Below, piece after piece: positions 17,523 to 26,754 of a stretch of DNA of 64,000 nucleotides. The stretch is taken from contig NZ_CP044532.1 in the NCBI RefSeq assembly GCF_026427775.1, forward strand, positions 4,340,001-4,404,000, in the 5' to 3' direction. How positions within the stretch are numbered: position 1 is the stretch's first letter; each line of letters begins with the position of its first letter. The position numbers and the translations under genes are program-made. The DNA is from Arthrobacter sp. CDRTa11. Lineage in GTDB: Bacteria; Actinomycetota; Actinomycetes; Actinomycetales; Micrococcaceae. A model generated the notes under the pieces. The model saw nothing but the letters and a program-made list of their open reading frames with translations, was not told the origin of the DNA and did not search any database.

Positions 17523-18470
17523 TCAGAGATCGTCTTCGGGCCGGGCGGTGAGGATCCGGTTGGCCCTGGCCTGAAGGATGCCGAGCGACTCCTGGATCAG
17601 CGGCGATGCGATGCTGCCGCTGCGCACCGCAGCGACAATGCGGCGCGCGGGCCTCCCCTTGCCAGTAATACGCAGTCGAACCACGTTTTCGGCACCGCGC
17701 AGGGGCGCCAGTCGTGGCAGCAGCCCCACGCCCAGCCCCGCACCAACGAAGGCGATCTGGGTTTCCCATTCGATGGCTTCATGGGCAATCCGCGGCGTCA
17801 CGCCGACTGCCGTGAACGCCGCGGTGAACAGGGAATGGTAGGTGGAACCGGCGGCCTCGGTGATCCAGGGTTCGGACGCCAGCTCTTCGAGGGTCACCGT
17901 TTCCCGCGATGCCAACGGATGGTCGGCGGGAAGGATCACGTCCAGGGGATCGTCGAGCAGAACGGTCTGCTCGAAGCGCGGATCGTCCTCAACATAGGTG
18001 TCGGACTGCATGGCGACGATGACCGCGAGGTCGATTCGCTCGGCAACCAACAAGTCGAAGCAGCGGGCCGGGTTGGCCTCGAGCACCTGCACCTCCAGCA
18101 GGGGGCGTGTTGAGCGCAGGGTAGCGGCCAGCGGCGCGAGCAACTGGGCGGCCGCCGTCGAGAATCCGCCGAGGCCAAAACGGGACTGCACCTGGTCGCC
18201 GGCCTCCATGGCGGCGGCGCGCAGGCTCTCCCATTCCGCAATCAGGACATCCGAGCCCTCCACGAGAAAGCGGCCCGTGGCCGTCAGCCGCACACCCCGG
18301 CCGTCCTTCGTCAGCAGCTGCATTCCAAGCACGCGCTGGAGCTCCCGCAATTGCGCGGAGACTGCGGAGGGAGAATAACCCGTGAGCTCCGCGGTAGCGC
18401 CAACAGTGCCACACCGGGCAAACACCCGAAGTGTTATGAGCCGTGGATCGATCATGCACCTATTGTGCAC
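17523..18470 (-). CDS. LysR-family regulator, divergent from the Rieske oxygenase pair
   Basis: The protein has an N-terminal HTH (VFARCGTVGATAELTGYSPSAVSAQLRELQ in pieces across residues 17-46) and a periplasmic-binding-like effector domain. GTG 18470 has AGGAG six bases upstream and gives 315 residues; the internal ATG at 18455 lacks a proper site. It diverges from the oxygenase gene across 146 bp and is the likely activator of that operon. The effector is unknown; a betaine-type compound is possible if the oxygenase assignment holds. Confidence 0.85.
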   Translation of the reverse strand: MHNRCMIDPRLITLRVFARCGTVGATAELTGYSPSAVSAQLRELQRVLGMQLLTKDGRGVRLTATGRFLVEGSDVLIAEWESLRAAAMEAGDQVQSRFGLGGFSTAAAQLLAPLAATLRSTRPLLEVQVLEANPARCFDLLVAERIDLAVIVAMQSDTYVEDDPRFEQTVLLDDPLDVILPADHPLASRETVTLEELASEPWITEAAGSTYHSLFTAAFTAVGVTPRIAHEAIEWETQIAFVGAGLGVGLLPRLAPLRGAENVVRLRITGKGRPARRIVAAVRSGSIASPLIQESLGILQARANRILTARPEDDL

Positions 18471-18548
18471 TGTTCTCTCCTAAATGTTGCGCTTTTGCTG
18501 CAGATCGATCGGCTCTAATCTCGTGAATACAAGGTTTTCGACAACGCC

Positions 18549-18566
18549 GCTTGCACTGACGCAAGC
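18549..18566. promoter_or_regulatory. Inverted repeat in the LysR/oxygenase divergent region
   Basis: GCTTGC-ACTGAC-GCAAGC is a perfect 6-bp-arm inverted repeat 51 bases before the oxygenase ATG. Its size fits a LysR-type half of a recognition site. The position, close to the oxygenase promoter, supports a regulatory role, but LysR sites vary and this is only a candidate. Confidence 0.4.
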
Positions 18567-18616
18567 AGTGGTCGCAACGCATCGCCCGCTTATCCACGCC
18601 TCCCGGGAGGAAACAC

Positions 18617-19918
18617 ATGTCTGCTCCAGTCTTGCCCCTCAATTCACGCGGAAAACTCGCCTCATCATTGCCTGCCGAGCAGCTGGCGGAAATCAAAGAG
18701 TTGTTCGATTTCCGGCGCGTGGGATATTCCCTCGATGCGCCCTTCTACACCGACCAGACGATTTTCAACATCGACATGCAGGCCATTTTTGGCCAGCACT
18801 GGATCTTTGCCGGCAGCATCGCCGAACTCCCGGAGCCGGGCGACTACATCACCGTCGACTACGGGCCCTATTCCCTGATCGTGCTGCGCAACGACGACGG
18901 CGGCGTGAACGTCCTGCACAACGTGTGCCGCCACCGCGGCGCCCGCGTCCTGACCGAACCCGCGGGGTCAACGGGAAACCTGGTATGCGGCTATCACTCC
19001 TGGACCTACTCCCCGGAGGGCAATCTGATCCACGCCTCGGCACCGGGGGAGACGAAGTTCGACAAGGGCTGCTTCGGCCTCAAGCGCGCCCACAGCCGCG
19101 TGGTGGCCGGACTCATCTTCGTCTGCATTGCGAACGAACCGCCGGCGGATTTTGATGAAACCGCCAAGATCTTCGAGCCCTACCTCGCGCCCCACGATCT
19201 GTCGAAGACTAAAATCGCCTACCAGCAGAACATCGTCGAGGAGGGCAACTGGAAGCTCGTCATGGAGAACAACCGTGAGTGCTACCACTGTGACGGCCAC
19301 CCGGAGCTCGCCTGCTCCCTCTTTCCCACCTGGGGCCTGACGGAGGGCCTGATCCCGGCCCACCTTGAAGAAGTATGGGACCGCAACAAGGAAGCACAGT
19401 CCTCGCTCGAGGAACGTTGCCGCCGCTATGGCCTTCCCTATGAGGTGGTGGAGGAGCTCGACACACGCGTAGCTGGTATCCGCATCTCACGGGAATCGCT
19501 CGACGGTGAGGGCGAATCGTTCTCGCCCGACGGGCGCAGGCTCTCCAAGAAGCTGCTCGGCGACTTGCGGGACTTCCGGCTTGGCCGCTGCTCGATGCAC
19601 CTGCAGCCCAACAGCTGGTTCCACTTCCAGGGGGACCACGTCATCACGTTCGCTGTCTTCCCCGTTAACGAACACCAGACACTGGTGCGCACCACCTGGC
19701 TGGTAGCTGACGACGCCGAGGAAGGCGTCGACTATGACCTGGAGAAGCTCACCTACACCTGGAAGCAGACCAACCTGCAGGACAAGGCGTTCGTGGAGCT
19801 GTGCCAGACGGGCGCCGGCAGCCCCGCCTACGAGCCCGGCCCCTACATGAAGAGCGAGTACCAGGTGGAGGCGTTCATCAACTGGTACGTGCAGCGCGTG
19901 CAGGAGCACTTGGCATGA
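18617..19918 (+). CDS. Rieske ring-hydroxylating/demethylating oxygenase, glycine betaine demethylase-like alpha subunit
   Basis: The 433-residue protein has a Rieske centre (Cys104, His106 in CRHRGA and Cys124, His127 in CGYHSW) and mononuclear iron ligands in ENNRECYHCDGHPEL (His224, His228). That ECYHCDGHPEL form and the overall length resemble GbcA and stachydrine demethylases, which remove N-methyl groups from quaternary amines, more than aromatic dioxygenases. GGGAGGAAACAC precedes the ATG. It is translationally coupled by an ATGA overlap to a reductase gene. The substrate is inferred; a related quaternary amine such as stachydrine or carnitine remains possible. Confidence 0.78.
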   Translation: MSAPVLPLNSRGKLASSLPAEQLAEIKELFDFRRVGYSLDAPFYTDQTIFNIDMQAIFGQHWIFAGSIAELPEPGDYITVDYGPYSLIVLRNDDGGVNVLHNVCRHRGARVLTEPAGSTGNLVCGYHSWTYSPEGNLIHASAPGETKFDKGCFGLKRAHSRVVAGLIFVCIANEPPADFDETAKIFEPYLAPHDLSKTKIAYQQNIVEEGNWKLVMENNRECYHCDGHPELACSLFPTWGLTEGLIPAHLEEVWDRNKEAQSSLEERCRRYGLPYEVVEELDTRVAGIRISRESLDGEGESFSPDGRRLSKKLLGDLRDFRLGRCSMHLQPNSWFHFQGDHVITFAVFPVNEHQTLVRTTWLVADDAEEGVDYDLEKLTYTWKQTNLQDKAFVELCQTGAGSPAYEPGPYMKSEYQVEAFINWYVQRVQEHLA

Positions 19919-21330
19919 TTGAAGTCCTCACTGAAACGGCCATCCAGGAACCACAGCGCATTCGCGGTCTTGAGATGCCGTGGAACAGGGTAATGGGCAG
20001 CACCGAGGGAGCCGCAGGCGCCGCCCGCGCCTTGGGCCCCTGGCACCCCCAGGAGTTCATGGCCGAATGTGTCGAGACCGTTCCCGAGGCGGGCGGCATG
20101 ATGACCTTCGTGTTCCGCCGCTGCGACGGTGCGCCGCTGGCGTTCCGTGCGGGCCAGTACGTGAACATCGCCTTTCCCCTGAACGGCGAGGATCAGGATC
20201 CGGTGGACCGCAGCTACTCGCTGTCCAGTTCGCCCACGCAGCCCTGGACCTTCAACATCACAGTCAAAAGCGATCCCGCGGGACTTGTCTCACCGTGGGT
20301 GCACGAGAACGTCAGGCCCGGTACCGTCCTGGAGATGCTCGGACCGGTCGGGGCATTCCACCTGCCCGACGCCGACCGCCGGGCACGCTACCTCTTGCTG
20401 GCCGCCGGCGCAGGCATCACGCCCATCATGTCGATGCTGCGGACCATCCACTCCCTGCCCGGACAGGCCGATGTGGTGGTTCTCTACCACGGAGCGGAGG
20501 CCGGAGGCTTTGCCTTCCACCAGGAATTGGCCTACATCGCCTCCGTGGACTCGCGCGTCAAGGTCTTCTACTCGCTGGGCGACCGCGGCATCCCCGAGGG
20601 GTGGGAAGGGCTCACCGGGAGGCTGACGGCGGCCATGCTCGACGAGGTGGCCCCCGATGCCAACGGCCGCCAGGTCTATGCCTGCGGCCCCGAGGGGTAC
20701 CTGAACACCGCCACGGAGCTCCTCAGGAAGGTGGGCGTCGACGACACCTCCATCTACATGGAATTCTTCACGGGAGACCGCCAGACGCTCCTTGAATACC
20801 AGGCGGAGCTCGCGTTTGCAGTGGACATCGCGGAGGAAATCGCCGAGGAAATCGCCGATTCCGCTGAGGATTACTACGAAAGCCAGCCCACCGCGTTCGG
20901 GCTCTACGAGCCCGGTTACGACGCCGAGGGAACCCTGAAGGCCACGGGGCTGGCGCTGGAAACCGTCGACCCGGACGCGCCCGCGTCCGAAGCCCCCGGC
21001 CGCAGTCCGGAAGCGGGGCCAGAGGCCGGGTCCCCCGATGCCTCGAGCTTCGACACGGTCGGAACGGGAAGCCTCACCCTGTCCTTCATGCGCACCGGCA
21101 TCAATGTGCGCATCGACCCCGAAGAACACATCCTCGGGGTGGCCCAGCGTGCGGGTGTCAGGATCGGCGCGAACTGCAAGGAAGGCATGTGCGGCTCCTG
21201 CAAGGTCGTCAAGCTTTCCGGGGAGGTCGAGATGAACCACCAGGGCGGAATCCGGGCACGGGAAATCGATGCAGGCAAGTTCCTGCCCTGCTGCTCCACC
21301 GCGCGGACCGATATGGTGATCGATGCCTAG
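19915..21330 (+). CDS. Ferredoxin-type reductase of the Rieske oxygenase (GbcB-like), with long linker
   Basis: ATG 19915 overlaps the previous stop (ATGA), giving 471 residues. Domains in order: FAD domain (RSYSLSSSP), NAD domain (LAAGAGITPIMSM, YACGPEGY), and a C-terminal 2Fe-2S ferredoxin domain (CKEGMCGSCKVVK plus Cys in FLPCCS). Between the NAD and ferredoxin domains lies an unusually long linker of about 100 residues. It begins with an acidic Ile/Glu repeat (DIAEEIAEEIADSAEDYYE) and continues Pro/Ala/Ser-rich. GbcB-type reductases are commonly about 370 residues, so the linker explains the extra length. Confidence 0.82.
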   Translation: MIEVLTETAIQEPQRIRGLEMPWNRVMGSTEGAAGAARALGPWHPQEFMAECVETVPEAGGMMTFVFRRCDGAPLAFRAGQYVNIAFPLNGEDQDPVDRSYSLSSSPTQPWTFNITVKSDPAGLVSPWVHENVRPGTVLEMLGPVGAFHLPDADRRARYLLLAAGAGITPIMSMLRTIHSLPGQADVVVLYHGAEAGGFAFHQELAYIASVDSRVKVFYSLGDRGIPEGWEGLTGRLTAAMLDEVAPDANGRQVYACGPEGYLNTATELLRKVGVDDTSIYMEFFTGDRQTLLEYQAELAFAVDIAEEIAEEIADSAEDYYESQPTAFGLYEPGYDAEGTLKATGLALETVDPDAPASEAPGRSPEAGPEAGSPDASSFDTVGTGSLTLSFMRTGINVRIDPEEHILGVAQRAGVRIGANCKEGMCGSCKVVKLSGEVEMNHQGGIRAREIDAGKFLPCCSTARTDMVIDA

Positions 21331-21372
21331 CGGCTACCAGCTGCGCTAGGCCGGAGAGCATCAGGATCGTTT

Positions 21373-22011
21373 TCACGGCAAGAGGACAACCTGGGTCTTC
21401 GGATCGTGCTCCAAGGCCGGCCTTCCGGCCACGATTACTGTGGCCCGCTCCCAGGGCCGGTCTTCGAGCAGGAAGGGAATTTCTTGGGCTTCCCACTCCC
21501 TGTGCAGGTCTTGTTCTTCCTGGCCATCTCGTGACAGCAGGCGACGTCGGGCTTCAAGGTTGTCGCACTGCACCCAGATCGAAGCGTCGAGTAAGTCCGA
21601 GAGCGCCCGGCGTGATGATCCGCTCCCTTCCACCCACACCACGGAACGCCCGGAGGGTAAAGCTATGGCACCTGGGCGACCTCGGGCCACCCAACCGGGC
21701 GGACGGTAGTGGACTGCCTCGCCTTGGAGCAGGGGTTCGAGGACACCGTCACGGAGTTCATCGGCCCAGTCAAAGAACGAGAGATGCCACGCTACATCGT
21801 CCGTGTGGACCACATCTGAGTCCGGCACCCGAGCAAGCAGACGGTTGACCAGGGTGGTCTTGCCTGCCCCGCTCCTTCCGTCAACCGCTACAATCCAGGG
21901 CCGGTTCGGATGTTGTCCTGCTGCCGGCAATAGCCGCCGCACCAAGGTTTCCAGTGATTTGGCTTGCCAGGGTCCCGCATCCGGCTCGCCGACTTCAGGC
22001 TTCATGTCCAT
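21373..22011 (-). CDS. P-loop kinase, uridine-kinase-like
   Basis: The 212-residue protein has Walker A in DGRSGAGKTTLV (about residues 44-55), a following VVHTDDVAWHLSFFDW segment like the substrate-binding loop of uridine/panthothenate kinases, and a Walker-B-like VVWVEGSGSS. The C-terminal RRRLLSRDGQEEQDLHREWEAQE helix fits the lid region. Uridine-kinase-like proteins of this type in actinobacteria have no firm substrate. The gene starts 12 bases after the lipid kinase stop, so both are probably in one transcript. Confidence 0.75.
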   Translation of the reverse strand: MDMKPEVGEPDAGPWQAKSLETLVRRLLPAAGQHPNRPWIVAVDGRSGAGKTTLVNRLLARVPDSDVVHTDDVAWHLSFFDWADELRDGVLEPLLQGEAVHYRPPGWVARGRPGAIALPSGRSVVWVEGSGSSRRALSDLLDASIWVQCDNLEARRRLLSRDGQEEQDLHREWEAQEIPFLLEDRPWERATVIVAGRPALEHDPKTQVVLLP

Positions 22012-22023
22012 GGTTACCTCGCT

Positions 22024-22995
22024 TTAGATGGAGGGGTCTCCTGGCTGCGGTGCATGCCGTCCGTCCAGCATGGCGCTGCTGCTGCCCTGCGGCACCACGA
22101 CGTGCACGGCGTTGCGCTGTACGGTGAAGTCGGCGGACGTGGCAGTGGCGATCTCGCCGTCGAGGTTCACCGGCAGCGGCTGCTCGGTGACCACCCGGAC
22201 ACGTCGGCTTGTCAGGTGGTACACCCGGTCGTGTTTGATGAAGCTTCCGTCCTTGAGTAACCGTGCGATGCTCACGTGCTCACGGAGCGGCCCCGCCAGG
22301 ATGGCGTAGATGTCCAGGGTGTGATCGTCGATCCCAGCCGTGGGAGAGACCGTGTTGCCGCCGCCGTAGTGCCGGCCGTTGCCGACGGCCACCTGAAGCA
22401 GGTTTTCGAACTCCATCGGCTCGTGGTCCCCGTCGGGGAACTCGAGACGGGCCGGGAAAGCCTTGTGCCGGGCATAAGCGCTCAGGGTGGCAATGCCGTA
22501 TGCCAGCGGCCCGATGTACCGCTTCAGGCGCGGGCTAAGAGCTTCGGTAACAGCCACGGAGAGGCCTACGGACGCGACGTTGAGGAATGGCTCGCCGTTG
22601 GCCCGGCCGAGGTCGATGTCCACCACCTTCCCGTCCGCGACGGTAGCGCACGCCTCGGCCAGGTTGCTCGGTATCTCCAGCGTGCGGGCGAAGTCGTTGG
22701 CGGTGCCCAGTGGAAGAACGCCGAGCATGACGTCGGTGCCTGCAACCCGGCCGGCGGCGCAGCTCACCGTCCCGTCGCCGCCGGCAACAACCACCAGGTC
22801 GTGCCCGTCCGCCACCACTTGATCGAGTGTGCCGGCCAGCTGTGCTCCCGACAGCACGTGGTGCACGGAAGTGACCGGCACGCCTGCCTTTTTCAGCCTG
22901 TCCACCGCAAATTCACGCGCTGCGGCCCCCCGGCGGGATCCGGCGTTAATCACCACGGCGGCAGAGCACGCTTGCGCAACCTTCATGAGGGACAT
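22024..22995 (-). CDS. Diacylglycerol/lipid kinase family protein
   Basis: The 323-residue protein has the DAGK catalytic motif VVAGGDGTVS (about residues 70-79) and GVLPLGTANDFART, followed by the family's second beta-sandwich domain. Members phosphorylate diacylglycerol, sphingosine-like lipids or phosphatidylinositol intermediates with ATP. The protein has no membrane helices and should act at the inner face of the membrane. It lies downstream of the MFS gene and upstream of the small kinase on the same strand. Confidence 0.87.
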   Translation of the reverse strand: MSLMKVAQACSAAVVINAGSRRGAAAREFAVDRLKKAGVPVTSVHHVLSGAQLAGTLDQVVADGHDLVVVAGGDGTVSCAAGRVAGTDVMLGVLPLGTANDFARTLEIPSNLAEACATVADGKVVDIDLGRANGEPFLNVASVGLSVAVTEALSPRLKRYIGPLAYGIATLSAYARHKAFPARLEFPDGDHEPMEFENLLQVAVGNGRHYGGGNTVSPTAGIDDHTLDIYAILAGPLREHVSIARLLKDGSFIKHDRVYHLTSRRVRVVTEQPLPVNLDGEIATATSADFTVQRNAVHVVVPQGSSSAMLDGRHAPQPGDPSI

Positions 22996-23088
22996 ACTAG
23001 GTCGATTGCCTGAGTAGCGCCTGCGAGCTGGGTGGCTGCCAGGATTGCCTCGTGTCCCGCGGCATCTGTTGTTCCTCGGTATGAGGGC

Positions 23089-24294
23089 TCAGCGCTTTCT
23101 GGGCCATCTGATGGAGGCGGCGCAGAGAACTGCTGATGACATCCATAAGGCTCCCCCGGGTCCTGCTGGAGCTGCCAGCAGTCCTGCCCCGATCGGCAGG
23201 GCCACCTGTCCGAGCCGGTTGCCGAGCAGCCTCAGCGCCAGTGCGGCTCCCCGCGCATCCGGAGGAACCGCCTGCGTGATGAGTGTCATCGTGATCGGCT
23301 GACCGAGTCCGAGGAAGAATCCAACGATTGCCAGGAGGACAGCCGCCACGACAGGATTTCCAAACAGCCATGGCAGGAGCGACAAGCTGATCCCTGCCCC
23401 TGCAAGGCTGGCGGTGATGAGTCCGGTTCTGCTCCATCGGGTCAGCATGACGGGCAGGAGCAGACGGGATGTGATGGACGCTGCCGCCCGGATGGCCAGC
23501 AGGATGCCGATTCCGATGGGGGCGATCCCCTTTTCCTCTCCCAGCAGAGGCAGGAACGCAACGATGATGTCAGTCGTGGCCAGCAACGCAAGGCTGGCAA
23601 GCATGTTGGTCTTCACGGTGGGGATGCCCAACAAGTGGCCCACCGACTTCGATGTGGGGGCCTTCGCTGGCGCTGCCTCTGAGGTTTCCCGGGCACCCGC
23701 GCGTTCTTTCGCCGATGCCCCGAGAGCCACTGGTATGGCCAGCACCGATATAACGCCCGCCAGTATCAATGCCGCGTTGGCATCCATCAGCCGGGCGTCG
23801 GCCGGCGCGTTTCCTGCAGATCCCATGGCCAGGCCTGCAACAAGTGGACCGACGAGCTGGCCCAGGGAGAATGACGCAGTGAACCAGCCGAAGGCTGCGT
23901 CCATCCGGCTGAGCGGAACAAACCTTGCGATGGCGGACTGTCCAGCAATCGTGAAGCACAGGTGTCCAATGCCCAGTACCGCACTGGAGATTCCAACGAG
24001 CAGAAGGGACGGGGCGGTGGACAGCAGGAACGGGCCGCCCGCCAGCAGGAGCGTCCCGGCCAAGGTGATGCCCTTCATCGACGTCCGGCGGTCTGACATT
24101 CTCCCGAGCCAGAGGGCGATCGCCACGGGGAGGAGGGCGAACGAAGCAGAGGTAAGGCCCACTGCCACCGAGTCACCGCCGAGGGCCAGCACCTTATAGG
24201 AGATCAGGGGCCTTGCCAGGTTGAGGGCGATCTGGCAAAGCACTGCTGAGGCAATCAGCATCCATAGCCACCGCATGGACTTCCGCTCGCTCAC
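23089..24294 (-). CDS. Major facilitator superfamily transporter
   Basis: The 401-residue protein has about 12 hydrophobic helices and the MFS loop motif after helix 2 (LGRMSDRRTSMKG). A charged central loop (about residues 185-210, KERAGARETSEAAPAKAP) separates the two halves. This shape resembles drug or sugar efflux carriers of the YceL/SetA type. It is transcribed toward the lipid kinase with a 93-bp gap. Substrate cannot be assigned. Confidence 0.82.
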   Translation of the reverse strand: MSERKSMRWLWMLIASAVLCQIALNLARPLISYKVLALGGDSVAVGLTSASFALLPVAIALWLGRMSDRRTSMKGITLAGTLLLAGGPFLLSTAPSLLLVGISSAVLGIGHLCFTIAGQSAIARFVPLSRMDAAFGWFTASFSLGQLVGPLVAGLAMGSAGNAPADARLMDANAALILAGVISVLAIPVALGASAKERAGARETSEAAPAKAPTSKSVGHLLGIPTVKTNMLASLALLATTDIIVAFLPLLGEEKGIAPIGIGILLAIRAAASITSRLLLPVMLTRWSRTGLITASLAGAGISLSLLPWLFGNPVVAAVLLAIVGFFLGLGQPITMTLITQAVPPDARGAALALRLLGNRLGQVALPIGAGLLAAPAGPGGALWMSSAVLCAASIRWPRKR

Positions 24295-24397
24295 CGCTTC
24301 CCCTTTGGCTCCGCCAGGTCAGCGGATGCCAAACGCGGCGATTCGGGTGAGGATTCGGATGTGTGGTGAAGGTAGCGCGCTTCTGGAAGGCAATCCT

Positions 24398-25312
24398 TCA
24401 CCGGAAGTCCGCGGTGGTGTCTTTGGCGACGTCCAACAGCGTTGCCTGGAAGGCCATCTCCGCGGCGGCGCGCACCCTGTCGTGGCGGTGGGCGAGGAGC
24501 ACTCTTCGGGACGGGGCACTCGAACCGAGGGACACAATGCTGACACCTGGATGCTTGTTTACCACTGCGGTTCGCGGAGCAAGCGCTATTCCCAGGCCAA
24601 CACTGACCATGGCCTGGGCCTCCTGGTAGTCGTTGGCCTGGAAAGCTATTCGTGGGGTGAACCCCGCAGCACGTGCGCTTCTCTGCAGTACTTCAACCAC
24701 AGGGTGTGCGTCGCCGCGAACGATCCATTCTTCTGTGGCCAGGTCTGCCATGTCCACCTGCTTCCGGCGCGCCAGCCGGTGGTCCTTGCCAACAATGAGC
24801 GCAGTGGCGTCTTCGAAGACAGTGGTGAGGGCAAAGTCCCCCGGCTTGATCCGGTTCCATTCGTAGTCCCACAAAAGAGACATTCCCACCTGGCCGTTTT
24901 CCAGCATTTCCACGAGGTCCTCGAAGCGGCTGCTGCGGACGTGCAGCTCAATTGCCGGATACTCCTTCTTGAACCTGCTGATCACGAGTGGCAGGAATGA
25001 ACCGCCCAAAGTGGGGAAAGTTCCCATGGTGAGGCTGCCCCGGTTGAGTCCTGCGATTTCCGCAAGGTCAGCTTCTGCCGCAGCCATCTGCCGCAGGATC
25101 CGGCGGGTGTGCGATGCGAGGACATGCCCTGCATCCGTAGGTACCATCCCGCGGGTTTGTCTCTGCAGCAGCGGCTGGCCGATTTCAGCTTCGAGCCGTC
25201 GAAGCTGTTGGGATACGCCCGACGGGGAATACACGTGCTTTTCCGCGGCAGCGGTAATGGATCCAAGCTCCACCACGTCCAACAATAATTCGAGCCTTCG
25301 AATGTTAAGCAT
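24398..25312 (-). CDS. LysR-family regulator of the prpF/tricarboxylate transporter operon
   Basis: The 304-residue protein has the LysR HTH (VVELGSITAAAEKHVYSPSG in the first 32 residues) and a substrate-binding domain with SLTMGTFPTLGGSFLP. It diverges from the prpF-tct operon across a 278-bp region containing repeats at 25440-25477. LysR regulators beside tripartite tricarboxylate transporters usually respond to the imported acid, so an activator role is likely. It is 104 bp from the MFS gene, which is transcribed the same way. Confidence 0.85.
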   Translation of the reverse strand: MLNIRRLELLLDVVELGSITAAAEKHVYSPSGVSQQLRRLEAEIGQPLLQRQTRGMVPTDAGHVLASHTRRILRQMAAAEADLAEIAGLNRGSLTMGTFPTLGGSFLPLVISRFKKEYPAIELHVRSSRFEDLVEMLENGQVGMSLLWDYEWNRIKPGDFALTTVFEDATALIVGKDHRLARRKQVDMADLATEEWIVRGDAHPVVEVLQRSARAAGFTPRIAFQANDYQEAQAMVSVGLGIALAPRTAVVNKHPGVSIVSLGSSAPSRRVLLAHRHDRVRAAAEMAFQATLLDVAKDTTADFR

Positions 25313-25439
25313 GGCCCCTCATTCCCTTTGAAGCATCACTTACTCCCCCCTCACGATTCTAGACACCTGCTTCATTGAAAGCGTAATTTCGCACCCCGCA
25401 GTCCTCAACCTTGCCATGGTTGCCCACAACCCCACGTGA

Positions 25440-25477
25440 AATGGCGGCAAATGCCATTAGTGATTGAAGTATTAGTG
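25440..25477. promoter_or_regulatory. Candidate operator in the LysR/prpF divergent region
   Basis: AATGGC-N7-GCCATT (25440-25458) is an inverted repeat, immediately followed by two direct copies of ATTAGTG (25456-25462 and 25471-25477) starting 15 bp apart. They lie 114-150 bases before the prpF start. The rest of 25313-25590 shows no gene. Repeated sites at one face of DNA suit LysR tetramer binding; this is inference. Confidence 0.4.
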
Positions 25478-25590
25478 CATGGACCTGCAGATATTGGCGT
25501 TTGTAATTCATGTGCGGTACGGATCACACTGAGACCAGCCAGCAGGGCTTGCAGGCCCAACGAAGGGCCCAGGAAGGTGTGAAAGCAATC

Positions 25591-26670
25591 ATGTACAAGA
25601 TCCCAGCAGCATGGATGCGGGGCGGAACCAGCAAGTGCTGGGTGTTCGAATGGGACAACCTTCAGGTCCCCGGGAAAAGCGTGGACGAAGTTCTCCTGCG
25701 TCTCTTTGGCAGCCCCGACCACCGTCAGATCGACGGCGTGGGAGGCGGAACCTCCACGACAAGCAAGGCGGTCATCCTGTCCCGCTCACTCACCGACGGG
25801 GCCGACGTCGACTACACGTTTGCACAGGTGGCCATCGACGAGCAGAAGGTGGACTGGGGCAGTAACTGCGGCAACTGCTCGGCCGTTGTCGCACCCTACG
25901 CCATCCAGCGCGGTTGGGTTGTTCCCGGCGAGGAGGTCACCACTGTACGGACGCTGAACACCAATACCGATCAGCTCATCCTGCAGAAGATTCCGACGCC
26001 GGGCGGGAAGCTTCAGGATCCGGGCACCCAGGTGATTCCCGGCGTTCCGTTCCCGGGGCTGTCGGTCGGTATGGGATTCCTGGATCCCGCCGGGAGAACC
26101 ACCGGGAAGCTGTTCCCCACCGGTGAACCGGTGGAGAAGGTGACATTCGATGGGCGCGAAGTTGCGGCCACCCTTATTGATGCCGGCGCTCCCCTGATCA
26201 TCCTGGACGCTGAATCGATCGGCCTCACCGGCAAAGAGACCGCCGCGGAGATCGATGGCCAGGCTTCACTCCTCGTGCATTTGGACGACGTTCGTAGAGA
26301 CGCCGCCGTGCGCATGGGCCTTGCGTCCACAAGGGCCGAAGCGGCGCGGGCGATACCGAAGCTGGCGCTGGTCGGCAGGGCGGGCCAGGACGATGAAGCT
26401 GACCTCAACGTGAGAATGCTGTCCATGGGCAGGCTCCATCCGGCCTTGGCCATCACAGGAAGCGTGGCGCTGACCATGGCCGCGCAGCATGAAGGCACCG
26501 TAGTCAGGGACCTCCTCACAACTGATCCTTCCTCCGGCATGATCATGCGGACCCCCGCCGGCATCGTCCAGACCTGGGCGGAAATTCGCGACGGCGTGCC
26601 CGTCGTCGGAACCATTCGGAGTGCCCGCCTCATCGCGGACGCCGAACTGCTGCTTCCAGAGTCCTGGTAA
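25591..26670 (+). CDS. prpF: PrpF-family isomerase (methylaconitate/oxalomesaconate type)
   Basis: ATG 25591 gives 359 residues starting MYKIPAAWMRGGTSKCWVF, the typical PrpF N-terminus with the catalytic Cys in GGTSK(C). A second conserved site is NCGNCSAVVAPYAI. PrpF proteins have the diaminopimelate-epimerase fold and shift double bonds in aconitate-like acids (2-methylaconitate isomerase, 4-oxalomesaconate tautomerase, aconitate isomerase). The gene heads an operon with a tricarboxylate transporter, which points to an unsaturated tri- or dicarboxylate as substrate. No aconitase AcnD or prpBC gene is near, so propionate metabolism is not supported. Confidence 0.85.
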   Translation: MYKIPAAWMRGGTSKCWVFEWDNLQVPGKSVDEVLLRLFGSPDHRQIDGVGGGTSTTSKAVILSRSLTDGADVDYTFAQVAIDEQKVDWGSNCGNCSAVVAPYAIQRGWVVPGEEVTTVRTLNTNTDQLILQKIPTPGGKLQDPGTQVIPGVPFPGLSVGMGFLDPAGRTTGKLFPTGEPVEKVTFDGREVAATLIDAGAPLIILDAESIGLTGKETAAEIDGQASLLVHLDDVRRDAAVRMGLASTRAEAARAIPKLALVGRAGQDDEADLNVRMLSMGRLHPALAITGSVALTMAAQHEGTVVRDLLTTDPSSGMIMRTPAGIVQTWAEIRDGVPVVGTIRSARLIADAELLLPESW

Positions 26671-26754
26671 GCGGAACCCCAAAAAAACAGCCTGTCCTCT
26701 TCTTGACGCCGGAGTGGTGTTGCATTGAGGTAGGCCCAACCAAAGGATTCCTCA

